From positions 1 to 6,410 of the forward strand of contig JAFARW010000216.1 of NCBI GenBank assembly GCA_019245275.1: a stretch of DNA of 6,410 nucleotides, given 5' to 3'. Below the pieces are notes generated by a model. That model did no database searches and was not told the DNA's origin. It saw only the letters and a list, made by a program, of their open reading frames with translations. A program made the position numbers and the translations under genes. Source of the stretch: Vulcanimicrobiota bacterium. Lineage in GTDB: Bacteria; Vulcanimicrobiota; Vulcanimicrobiia; Vulcanimicrobiales; Vulcanimicrobiaceae. Below are positions 1-6,149 of this stretch, in pieces. Numbering within the stretch: position 1 is the first letter of the stretch; each line of letters starts with the position of its first letter.

Positions 1-1025
1 CGGCGGAAGAGATGTTGCAGAGCATAGGCCTCCTCGTTGAGGAGCCGGCCACCGCCAAGAACGCCGATCGCCTGCGGGCCGGCCGCTGCGAGCGCCTCTT
101 TGATTGCCTGCGCCCAACGTTCGATCGCATCTTGCCACGTCACCTGAACCCACGCGCCGTCTTCCTTATATATGGGCGCATTGAGGCGCCGCGTGTCGTC
201 ATAAAATCCGATGTTGTACCGGCCGCGGTCGCAGAGCCATCCCTCAGAGATCCGCTCATCGGCCGGCACCGACATCGTACGCAGTATCCGGCCTTCACGA
301 ACGTCCACGTGCATCTGGCAGCCGACGCTGCATTGCGTGCAGGTCGTTCGAGTCCGCTGCAGATCCCAAGGACGCGAGCGGAAGCGGTACGTCTTCGACG
401 TCAGCGCTCCGACCGGACAAAGCTCCGTCACGTTGCCACTATAGTTTGAATGATACGGCTCGTCGGCCGCCGTCGCGATGATATCGCGATGCCCTCGCCC
501 TTTGACGACAAGCGATTTTTCGCCGGTGATAATATCGTCGAAGCGCACGCAGCGCTGGCAGACGATGCAGCGCTCCTCGTCCAAAACTATCGTCGGTCCG
601 AGATCGACCGCTTTTGGTTTGCTTGCTTTCGGATCTGCAAGCCGAGATTGACCCTGACCATAGGCCATCGAAAAATCTTGTAAATCACACTCGCCGCCCT
701 TATCGCAGATCGGACAATCGAGCGGGTGATTCAAGAGAAAAAATTCCAGCACTGCGCGACGCCCATCGTTGACGCGGGGCGATCGCGTGTGAACGACCAT
801 CCCATCGGAAACGCGCGTATTGCAACCGATCTGCAGTTTCGGCGTTCCTTCGATTTCGACGAGACAGATACGGCAGAGTCCCGCGGGCCCGAGCTTGGTG
901 TGGTAGCAGTAGACTGGAATCTCGTTCCCGATCGTCTTTGCCGCCTCAACGAGAAGTGTGTCTTTCGGGACGCTGAGCTTTACGCCGTCGATCGTGATGG
1001 TGACGTTTGCCGCTTGGTCAGCCAC
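1..1025 (-). CDS. nuoG: NADH-quinone oxidoreductase subunit G, N-terminal 341 residues (partial)
   Basis: Largest peripheral-arm subunit of complex I; it carries the iron-sulfur chain that takes electrons from NuoE/NuoF towards NuoB. I read it from a GTG at 1025, which overlaps the nuoF stop by 8 bp and has GGAG 6 nt upstream; no other start lies near. The N-terminal ferredoxin-like domain has C40, C51, C54 and C68 for the 2Fe-2S cluster N1b. The motif NHPLDCPICDKGGECDLQD gives H100, C104, C107 and C113 for N5 (His plus three Cys). C153, C156, C159 and C203 fit N4. C229, C232, C236 and C265 form the CxxCxxxC...C set of the extra cluster N7, followed by the start of the molybdopterin-oxidoreductase-like domain. 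Family members are usually 700-900 residues long, so more than half lies beyond the left edge. The reading frame is intact to position 1. The identification is secure. Confidence 0.95.
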   Translation of the reverse strand, partial: MADQAANVTITIDGVKLSVPKDTLLVEAAKTIGNEIPVYCYHTKLGPAGLCRICLVEIEGTPKLQIGCNTRVSDGMVVHTRSPRVNDGRRAVLEFFLLNHPLDCPICDKGGECDLQDFSMAYGQGQSRLADPKASKPKAVDLGPTIVLDEERCIVCQRCVRFDDIITGEKSLVVKGRGHRDIIATAADEPYHSNYSGNVTELCPVGALTSKTYRFRSRPWDLQRTRTTCTQCSVGCQMHVDVREGRILRTMSVPADERISEGWLCDRGRYNIGFYDDTRRLNAPIYKEDGAWVQVTWQDAIERWAQAIKEALAAAGPQAIGVLGGGRLLNEEAYALQHLFR

Positions 1026-2286
1026 GTTTTGCTCCGTCGAAGCGCAGAACGCGCTCTTCGAATTGCTCGGGAAAACGCTTGACGACCGATACCAAGAACG
1101 GTTCGATCGAATCTCCAAGCGGGCAGAGATTCAATCCCGTCATTTGATGCGACGCTTTCTCGAGAATCTCTACGTCGCCGGGCACGCCGCGATCGTGCAC
1201 GAGACGCTCGAGCGTCAGCTCCAGCCAATGACCGCCCTCGCGACACGGCGTGCATTGACCACAAGATTCGTGCGCGAAGAAACGCACGAGCGAATGCGCC
1301 GCCGCGACGAAATCCGTTGTATCGTCGAAGACTACGATTGCACCCGAGCCGAGCATCGAGCCGGCCTTCTGCATCGACTCATAGTCGTAGCCCCAATCGA
1401 GATGCTCCTCGAAGATGCACGCGGATGAGCCGCCGCCGGGCTGAACGGCAACGATCTTGCGCCCTTCGCGCGCGCCGCCCGCGAGATCGATGATTTCGCG
1501 TACCGGCGTGCCCATCGCAACTTCGTAGTTGCCCGGTTTGCGAACGTGTCCGCTGACAGAAACGACCTTGAAGCCCTTCGATTTCTCCGAACCGACGCTC
1601 GCAAACCACTCTGCACCGCGTTCAAGTATCGGGACCAGATAGGCAAGCGTCTCGACGTTGTTGACGACGGTCGGCATATTGTATAAGCCCTGTGTCGCCG
1701 GAAACGGCGGCTTGAGGCGCGGCTCACCGCGCTTTCCTTCGAGCGAGTTCAGCAGCGCGGTCTCTTCTCCACAAATGTAAGCGCCGGCGCCGCGATGGAT
1801 CGTAAATTCCAAATCGTAGCCCGTACCGAAAAGATTTCGTCCGACGAAGCCGGCCGCGCGCGCCTGCTCGACCGCCGCACGCATGATCTCGTACCCGCGC
1901 TTGAACTCGCCGCGAATGTAGATGAAAGCATGGCGGCAACCGATCGCGTAAGCGCCGATCAGAATGCCCTCAAGGACGAGATGCGGTGTTTCCTCGAGCA
2001 GCATCCGATCTTTGAACGTGCCGGGTTCCGCTTCGTCGCAGTTGCAAACGAGGTAGCGCGGCGCGTCGCTGCCGGGCAGAAATCCCCATTTCGTTCCGGT
2101 CGGAAAGCCGGCGCCGCCACGGCCGCGCAAACCCGATGCCTTCGCAATGTCCAACATCTGCGCCGGTGTAAGTTCTTTGAAAGCGCGCTCGAGCTGGCGG
2201 TAACCGCCACGCTGGCGATAGACGCTGATATCGCGCAGATCTGCTTCGCCAATGCCTTTCATCAAGACCGGCTCGAACGAGGGCAC
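1018..2286 (-). CDS. nuoF: NADH-quinone oxidoreductase subunit F (NADH- and FMN-binding, 51 kDa type)
   Basis: Catalytic subunit that oxidises NADH through FMN and passes electrons to cluster N3. It is 422 residues from the GTG at 2286, normal for the family. The FMN/NADH glycine-rich motif RGRGGAGFPTGTKW is at 54-67 and GAGAYICGEETALLNSLEG at 166-184. The 4Fe-4S cluster N3 is carried by C342, C345, C348 (ESCGQCTPC) and C388 (LNLCPL). Start choice: a TTG at 2298 overlaps the nuoE stop by 11 bp but has an SD-like AGAAG only 3 nt away. The GTG at 2286 begins 1 bp after the nuoE stop and has GGGGA 5 nt upstream, so I prefer it; an ATG at 2262 is a third option with a weak SD. The 3' end overlaps nuoG by 8 bp, which suggests translational coupling. 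The identity is certain; only the start is open. Confidence 0.96.
   Translation of the reverse strand: MPSFEPVLMKGIGEADLRDISVYRQRGGYRQLERAFKELTPAQMLDIAKASGLRGRGGAGFPTGTKWGFLPGSDAPRYLVCNCDEAEPGTFKDRMLLEETPHLVLEGILIGAYAIGCRHAFIYIRGEFKRGYEIMRAAVEQARAAGFVGRNLFGTGYDLEFTIHRGAGAYICGEETALLNSLEGKRGEPRLKPPFPATQGLYNMPTVVNNVETLAYLVPILERGAEWFASVGSEKSKGFKVVSVSGHVRKPGNYEVAMGTPVREIIDLAGGAREGRKIVAVQPGGGSSACIFEEHLDWGYDYESMQKAGSMLGSGAIVVFDDTTDFVAAAHSLVRFFAHESCGQCTPCREGGHWLELTLERLVHDRGVPGDVEILEKASHQMTGLNLCPLGDSIEPFLVSVVKRFPEQFEERVLRFDGAKRG
1032..1035 (-). promoter_or_regulatory. Shine-Dalgarno site of nuoG
   Basis: On the minus strand GGAG lies inside the last codons of nuoF, 6 nt before the GTG at 1025. It supports this GTG as the nuoG start. 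The next in-frame ATG would remove the cysteines of cluster N1b. Confidence 0.6.
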
Positions 2287-2287
2287 G

Positions 2288-3028
2288 CTATTCCCCAATC
2301 GCTTCTAAGATCTGCGCCGGCTCAACAATTGTGCGTTCGCGCGTGCGCCCTGCAAAACGCGCCTGGTCGCTGACGATTCGATCGAGCATGATCACACCGG
2401 TGGGATCGCCGATGCCGCCCGCGTCGTCGGGATCCGCGACACCGATGCCCCCGGCGGAGCGCTCTCCGCGCGCGATCTCTTGATCGTCGCGTACGATCCA
2501 CGTGCGGCTCGGGCGTTCCGTTTGCGGTAGGGGCGCCGTTGGATACGTGCCCGCGCGCATCGCAGCTACCATGTCGTCGATTTTCTGCGGCGTCAGATCG
2601 TACACGAAATCCAGATTGATCTGCATGCACGGCGCACGGTCGCACGCCGCGAGACATTCGACTTCTTCATACGAAAAAAGTCCATCCTCGGTCGTTTCGA
2701 GGTGGCCGACCCCGAGCCGCGCGCGAGTGTGCGCCATGATCTCCTGCGCGCCGTTCAGCGTGCATGAGAGATTACGGCAAACCTGCAACATGTATTTTCC
2801 GATTGGCCGCTGGAAAAACAGCGTGTAGAAAGAGACAACGCCTTCGACATCCGCGATCGTCAAATCGAGCAGCTCTGCGCAAAAGCGCATCGCGTCCTTC
2901 GATGCATAGCCCTGCTCGTCGACAAACAGATGCATAATCGGCATCAAGGCCGAGCGCTTCGAAGGGTATTGCGCGATCAATTCGTCGCACCGCGGCTGCA
3001 ATCGCTCGCGCAACTCGGGGAACGTCAT
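2288..3028 (-). CDS. nuoE: NADH-quinone oxidoreductase subunit E (24 kDa type) with C-terminal extension
   Basis: Thioredoxin-fold subunit that pairs with NuoF and carries the 2Fe-2S cluster N1a. An N-terminal helical part (about 1-75, ending in VVSFYTLFFQ) precedes the cluster domain. The ligands are C84 and C89 (VCRNLSC) and C125 and C129 (ECLAAC), the usual spacing. The start is an ATG at 3028, sharing ATGA with the nuoD stop, with GAGGT 6 nt upstream. The family is normally about 160-180 residues, but this protein has 246. From about residue 165 there is an extra tail rich in Gly, Asp, Arg and Pro, with two copies of AGGIG (192-196 and 203-207). The tail is in the same frame up to the stop just before nuoF, so it is part of the gene unless a sequencing error is involved. 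I know of no function for it. Confidence 0.94.
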   Translation of the reverse strand: MTFPELRERLQPRCDELIAQYPSKRSALMPIMHLFVDEQGYASKDAMRFCAELLDLTIADVEGVVSFYTLFFQRPIGKYMLQVCRNLSCTLNGAQEIMAHTRARLGVGHLETTEDGLFSYEEVECLAACDRAPCMQINLDFVYDLTPQKIDDMVAAMRAGTYPTAPLPQTERPSRTWIVRDDQEIARGERSAGGIGVADPDDAGGIGDPTGVIMLDRIVSDQARFAGRTRERTIVEPAQILEAIGE

Positions 3029-4260
3029 CGATCGACCTCGCCGAAAACGGGATCGAGCGAGCCAATCATCACGACCAAGTCGGCGATCAGATTGCCGGGC
3101 GCAATTCCTTTGAGCGCCTGAAGATTGTATAACGACGGCGGACGTGTGCGCACGCGAAATGGCTTGTTGTTTCCGTCAGAGACGACGTAGTAGCCGAGCT
3201 CGCCGCGCGGGCTCTCGATCGCCTGATAGACGTCGCCCGGCGGTACGCGGATGCCCTCGCTTACGACCTTGAAGTGATGGATCAACGCCTCCATCGAAAG
3301 CGCGATCGCTTCTTTCGGAGGTGGCGCGATCTTGGCGTCATCGATCGTGATCGGACCCGCCTTCATGGCGTCGCGCGCTTGCTGTACGATACGCATCGAT
3401 TGTTCCATCTCATCCAGACGGACGACGAAGCGCGCGTACGCGTCGCCTTCCGTGCGCGTCGGCACGTCGAATTTGTAATTCTCGTAGCCGCTGTACGGAA
3501 ACGCCTTGCGCACGTCGTATGCGATGCCGCTGGCACGCAACGCCGGCCCTGTCAATCCCCATGCGACGGCTTGCTCCGGCGTTACGGTGCCGACGTCGAT
3601 CGTGCGATCTTGCCAGATTGGATTCTTCTGCAAGATCGCGCGCAGCTCGCGCATGCGAGTTGGAAACTTCTTGAGCAGGGCATCGAGACGTTCGACATGG
3701 CCATCCGGCAAGTCGGCTTGCAACCCGCCGATGCGAACGTAGTTCGGATGCATGCGCGCGCCGCCGGCCGCCTCTTGCACGTCGAGGATGTTCTCGCGTA
3801 AGTCGAAGCAATAGAAGAAAATCGAAAGCGCGCCGAGATCGATCCCGTGCGTGCCTAACCAAACGCAATGCGATGCGATCCGCGTTAGCTCCGCAACGAT
3901 CACGCGAATCTGCTGCGCGCGCTCCGGTATCCGGTCGGTGATTCCGAGCAGCTTCTCGACGGCGAGCGCGTAGCAGAGCGAGTTGCTTTCGGGCGCCAGA
4001 TAATCCATGCGCTCGATAACGGTCTGCGCTTGCGTCCAAAAGAGATTTTCCGCGCTCTTCTCGATGCCGGTGTGCAGGTAACCGATCTCCGGCTCCGCTT
4101 TGACGACGCTTTCGCCTTCGATCTCGAGCATGATCTGCAAAACGCCGTGCGTCGACGGGTGTTGTGGACCCATCGATAAGACCATCGCATTGCCGTCTTG
4201 TGCGAGAACTTGCGAGCCCTGCGGCTCGAGCGGCATCGAACTTACCGTGCCTACGCTCAC
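3025..4260 (-). CDS. nuoD: NADH-quinone oxidoreductase subunit D (49 kDa type)
   Basis: Forms the quinone-binding cavity with NuoB, at the point where electrons from cluster N2 reduce the quinone. It is 411 residues, a normal length, and homologous to the large subunit of NiFe hydrogenases but without metal ligands. The quinone-site motif GPQHPSTHG is at 31-39 (H34, H38). GYLHTGIEK is at 60-68, and Y87 in MDYLAP is in the position of the tyrosine that hydrogen-bonds the quinone headgroup. The C-terminus DPVFGEVDR (403-411) is the family ending. The start is a GTG at 4260 that overlaps the nuoC stop as GTGA. No clear SD is visible there, so expression probably depends on coupling to nuoC. An in-frame ATG at 4236 would remove only eight residues and is possible. 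The stop overlaps nuoE by 4 bp. Confidence 0.97.
   Translation of the reverse strand: MSVGTVSSMPLEPQGSQVLAQDGNAMVLSMGPQHPSTHGVLQIMLEIEGESVVKAEPEIGYLHTGIEKSAENLFWTQAQTVIERMDYLAPESNSLCYALAVEKLLGITDRIPERAQQIRVIVAELTRIASHCVWLGTHGIDLGALSIFFYCFDLRENILDVQEAAGGARMHPNYVRIGGLQADLPDGHVERLDALLKKFPTRMRELRAILQKNPIWQDRTIDVGTVTPEQAVAWGLTGPALRASGIAYDVRKAFPYSGYENYKFDVPTRTEGDAYARFVVRLDEMEQSMRIVQQARDAMKAGPITIDDAKIAPPPKEAIALSMEALIHHFKVVSEGIRVPPGDVYQAIESPRGELGYYVVSDGNNKPFRVRTRPPSLYNLQALKGIAPGNLIADLVVMIGSLDPVFGEVDR
3035..3039 (-). promoter_or_regulatory. Shine-Dalgarno site of nuoE
   Basis: GAGGT on the minus strand lies in the last codons of nuoD, 6 nt before the ATG at 3028. The 6-nt spacer is exactly CGATCG, a hexamer that is over-represented across the window. 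Confidence 0.6.
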
Positions 4261-4877
4261 GCTTTCGGTTCTTCTTTTCGGTCCTGAGCTTGTCGAAGGG
4301 CCACTTGTTGCTGCAATGCCTCAGCGGTGCGCCCTGACGGCGGCGTTCCGGCGACGAGATTGCTCTTGTTTGCAAACGGTGGACGCGGGGAACGCTCTTT
4401 GGCCGGTCCGCGCAGCGGATAGTCCTTACGCAGCGGATGGCCTTCCCAATGCGTGGGCATCTGGATGCGCCGCAAATCGGGGTGGCCTTCAAAAGTGATT
4501 CCGAAGAGATCGAAGACTTCGCGCTCCGCCCAATCCGCGTTGCGCCACAGATCGGTGATCGTCGGTAGGCTTAGATTTTCGATCGGCACGCCGCAGAGCA
4601 GACGGTAACGTTGCGGCGTTCCGATTTGATCTGGCGTCGCTGCGGCGACCGGCATCTTCAGGAGATGGTAGACGACGTCGAAACGTGGTACGCGCTGCGG
4701 GTAGTCGACTGCGCCCAAGTCGAGCAGCATCATGTAGCCGTCTTCGCGGAGCGCTTGCAACCGCGTTCGTAACTCCGCAGGAGCAATGCGTTCGATCGCT
4801 GCGTCCTTAATCGGCGGCCTGAGCGCGGTCGGATCGATGGCGGAGCCGTCCATCGGGGGCGTCTGCGGACTCGGCAT
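4257..4877 (-). CDS. nuoC: NADH-quinone oxidoreductase subunit C (30 kDa type)
   Basis: Peripheral-arm scaffold subunit that packs against NuoD; it binds no cofactor. It is 206 residues, starting with an ATG at 4877, 6 bp after the nuoB stop; the SD is weak. The complex I 30-kDa signature is clear: DWAEREVFDLFGITFEGHPD at 115-134, followed by RRIQMPTHWEGHPLRKDYPL at 136-155. After residue 156 comes a tail of about 50 residues, rich in Pro, Gln and charged residues, with no family motif. Residues 194-200 (LRQAQDR) are encoded by a short dispersed repeat at 4281-4300, so the tail is probably under weak constraint. The first 25 residues are also Pro-rich and variable. The stop overlaps the nuoD start (GTGA). 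It is a stand-alone NuoC, not the NuoCD fusion found in some enterobacteria. Confidence 0.95.
   Translation of the reverse strand: MPSPQTPPMDGSAIDPTALRPPIKDAAIERIAPAELRTRLQALREDGYMMLLDLGAVDYPQRVPRFDVVYHLLKMPVAAATPDQIGTPQRYRLLCGVPIENLSLPTITDLWRNADWAEREVFDLFGITFEGHPDLRRIQMPTHWEGHPLRKDYPLRGPAKERSPRPPFANKSNLVAGTPPSGRTAEALQQQVALRQAQDRKEEPKA
4281..4300. repeat. Short dispersed repeat element inside nuoC
   Basis: The 20-mer GTCCTGAGCTTGTCGAAGGG (plus strand) matches a short repeat unit that I recognise from many bacterial and metagenomic genomes, where it often occurs as inverted pairs and is mistranslated as PFDKLRT, RQAQDR or PELVEG. All three peptide signatures appear here in different frames: LRQAQDR in NuoC, PFDKLRT in the next minus-strand frame, and GPELVEGP on the plus strand. 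Only one arm is present; I see no inverted partner nearby. The match is from memory, not from a search. Confidence 0.6.
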
Positions 4878-4883
4878 GTTACT

Positions 4884-5363
4884 CTAAGCGCGCGCCAAGA
4901 TTCCGCCGCGGCCGCCTTCACGAATCTGCTTTTGAATCAGATTGACGGCGTGAAGCAAGCCGTCCGGCGTCGGCGGACATCCGGGAACGTAGACGTCGAC
5001 CGGAATGATCGTATCGACGCCTTGGATGATCGCATAGTTATCGAAAATGCCGCCCGAGCTCGCGCACGCGCCCATCGAAATCACCCACTTCGGGTCGGCC
5101 ATCTGATCGTACAGCCGCTTGACGATCGGCCCCATCTTTTGCGCGACGCGGCCCGATACAATCATAAGGTCGGCTTGGCGTGGAGAAGCGCGAAAAACCT
5201 CGGACCCTAAGCGAGCGATGTCATACTCCGGAGCGGTGACGCTCATCATCTCGATCGCGCAGCACGCAAGTCCCATCGTCAGCGGCCACACTGAAGAAGA
5301 TTGCGCCCAGCGCGCGACGTCGTCGAGCTGCGCAAGGAAGAATTGGCCCGGGCCTATCTCCAA
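4884..5363 (-). CDS. nuoB: NADH-quinone oxidoreductase subunit B (PSST type)
   Basis: Carries the 4Fe-4S cluster N2, the last carrier before quinone, and forms the quinone pocket with NuoD. I place the start at the TTG at 5363, because a strong SD (AGGGAGG, 5370-5376) lies 6 nt upstream. This gives 159 residues beginning MEIGPGQFFLAQLDDV, a typical short NuoB. The frame stays open upstream to 5474, but that part is antisense-like, Arg-rich and inside nuoA, so I reject it. Cluster ligands are C34 and C35 (GLACCAIEMM), C100 (MGACASSGG) and C129 (YVPGCPPTPDGLL), which is the full N2 set including the tandem cysteines. The gene overlaps the nuoA stop by 10 bp and ends 6 bp before nuoC, so it is co-transcribed and probably coupled to nuoA. 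Confidence 0.96.
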   Translation of the reverse strand: MEIGPGQFFLAQLDDVARWAQSSSVWPLTMGLACCAIEMMSVTAPEYDIARLGSEVFRASPRQADLMIVSGRVAQKMGPIVKRLYDQMADPKWVISMGACASSGGIFDNYAIIQGVDTIIPVDVYVPGCPPTPDGLLHAVNLIQKQIREGGRGGILARA

Positions 5364-5707
5364 ACGAATCCTCCCTTTTTCCAAACGTACGCGTAGCCGA
5401 TCGCGAGGACGATCACAAAGACGACCATCTCGACGAGCCCAAAGAGGCGCAGCGCATGCATTTGGACGGCCCACGGATAAAACGACGCGGCTTCAACATC
5501 GAAAATAACGAAGAGCATCGCGATTAGGTAAAAGCGGACCGGGAAACGGCCGGAGACGCTTGAAGTCGGCTCGACGCCGCATTCGTAGGCTTCGGCCTTT
5601 TCGGGGTTCGGTTTATTGTGCGCAAGCAGACCCGGCACGAGAGAAAAAAGAAGCGCCGCTGCCACGGCAACCCCCAAGTAAATCGCAACCGGCACGTAGG
5701 GATTCAC
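5354..5707 (-). CDS. nuoA: NADH-quinone oxidoreductase subunit A
   Basis: Small membrane subunit at the junction of the peripheral and membrane arms; it helps couple quinone reduction to proton pumping. It is 117 residues with three hydrophobic segments at about 6-28, 58-78 and 88-108. The long loop after the first helix has the conserved YECG (C43), and the second helix contains FYLIAMLFVIFDVE with the acidic pair D70 and E72, the family hallmark. The start is the GTG at 5707: a stop codon lies only nine codons upstream and no other start codon fits. Its SD is poor (GGGAAA about 15 nt away), so initiation here may be weak or depend on upstream RNA structure. It is the first gene of the operon, and the stop overlaps nuoB by 10 bp. 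Confidence 0.94.
   Translation of the reverse strand: MNPYVPVAIYLGVAVAAALLFSLVPGLLAHNKPNPEKAEAYECGVEPTSSVSGRFPVRFYLIAMLFVIFDVEAASFYPWAVQMHALRLFGLVEMVVFVIVLAIGYAYVWKKGGFVWR
5370..5376 (-). promoter_or_regulatory. Strong Shine-Dalgarno site of nuoB
   Basis: AGGGAGG on the minus strand, embedded in the last codons of nuoA, lies 6 nt before the TTG at 5363. It is the best ribosome binding site in the window and decides the nuoB start against the longer open frame from 5474. Confidence 0.75.
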
Positions 5708-5787
5708 GGCGCTACAATTTTTCCCACATTAAAGATGATACCTGGGGAGGCACGGAGACCTCCCCGCTGTAGAGAAGTGGGGCACCC
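5708..5787. promoter_or_regulatory. Divergent intergenic region between nuoA and the plus-strand lipoprotein gene
   Basis: This 80-bp gap must supply, or lie just downstream of, the promoters of both directions. TACAAT at 5713-5718 on the plus strand resembles a -10 box, but no acceptable -35 box precedes it. On the minus strand TATCAT at 5733-5738 is a possible -10 for nuoA, also without a clear -35. Neither can be assigned with confidence. A perfect inverted repeat lies at 5744-5765. The plus-strand gene has a GGGG SD-like run (5779-5782), 5 nt before its ATG. Confidence 0.35.
5744..5765. repeat. Perfect 7-bp inverted repeat in the divergent intergenic region
   Basis: GGGGAGG (5744-5750) and CCTCCCC (5759-5765) pair perfectly across an 8-nt loop (CACGGAGA). 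It could be a palindromic operator for a regulator of either gene, or a hairpin in the 5' UTR of the plus-strand mRNA. No T-run follows on the plus strand, so a terminator acting rightwards is unlikely. Confidence 0.55.
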
Positions 5788-6129
5788 ATGAAAGTTTTCA
5801 CACTTGCATTTGTTCTACTACTCGGAGCCCAAGGCGGCGGGGGTTGTTCGAATCCGAACGACATCGGTGTCCAAGATTATGGAACGGTGACCGGACGCGT
5901 GATCGACGCAAAAACCAATCAACCGATCAGCAGCGCGCTGATCGCGGTCGGATCCACGGTCACCGCCACGGCCGATGCGCAGGGCGGTTTCACGTTGACG
6001 CAGGTGCCCGCCGGAACGCAAACGGTAACGGTCAGCGCAGCGGGCTACGCGACCGCGACTCAAACGGCAACAGTCCATAAAGACCAGACAACGCAGCTCG
6101 ACTACATCAAACTCACACCCGTGCAGTAG
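5788..6129 (+). CDS. Small secreted, probable lipoprotein with one carboxypeptidase-regulatory-like domain
   Basis: 113 residues. Residues 1-19 form a signal peptide (K2, then the hydrophobic stretch TLAFVLLLG) ending in GGGGC, with C20 the only cysteine. This suggests lipid attachment, although the -3 position is Gly instead of the usual Leu, so the lipobox is atypical. After a short linker, about residues 32-95 resemble the transthyretin-like carboxypeptidase regulatory domain (CarboxypepD_reg type): GTVTGRVIDAKTNQPISSA, then ADAQGGFTLTQVPAGTQTV and the SAAGYATATQ end. Such domains are beta-sandwich modules usually attached to larger enzymes or outer-membrane receptors; here it stands alone. 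No catalytic residues are expected, and the function is unknown (binding or structural at the cell envelope). It starts at the ATG at 5788 with GGGG 5 nt upstream, divergent from nuoA and 20 bp before the next gene, with which it may be co-transcribed. Confidence 0.78.
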   Translation: MKVFTLAFVLLLGAQGGGGCSNPNDIGVQDYGTVTGRVIDAKTNQPISSALIAVGSTVTATADAQGGFTLTQVPAGTQTVTVSAAGYATATQTATVHKDQTTQLDYIKLTPVQ

Positions 6130-6149
6130 TACTTCGCGAGTTCAGCACG

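Noticed and set aside
30..44. CTCCTC-GTT-GAGGAG hairpin near the left edge
   Set aside because: It lies inside nuoG coding sequence (Leu-Leu-Asn-Glu-Glu codons), has no T-run and is explained by codon choice.
958..1428. A 156-codon plus-strand open frame antisense to nuoF and the start of nuoG
   Set aside because: Composition and position are those of an antisense shadow of conserved genes; no ribosome site or motif.
1795..2373. A 192-codon plus-strand open frame antisense to nuoF and the end of nuoE
   Set aside because: It lies wholly opposite strongly conserved genes, has no SD and shows low-complexity Arg/Ala composition; shadow frame.
3274..3801. A 175-codon plus-strand open frame antisense to nuoD
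   Set aside because: It lies opposite conserved nuoD codons and shows no recognisable domain or signal; shadow frame.
3410..4492. A 360-codon minus-strand open frame across nuoC and nuoD
   Set aside because: It is the +1 shadow of two unmistakable complex I genes; its translation is Arg-, His- and Ala-rich with no motif, as expected of GC-rich off-frame reading.
5364..5474. Upstream extension of the nuoB frame to 5474
   Set aside because: The added 37 residues are Arg-rich, overlap nuoA coding sequence and lack family similarity, while a strong SD marks the TTG at 5363.
5560..5772. A 70-codon plus-strand open frame covering the start of nuoA and the intergenic region
   Set aside because: Most of it is antisense to nuoA, it is Arg/Pro/Ser-rich, and it ends just before the real plus-strand gene; no SD or domain supports it.
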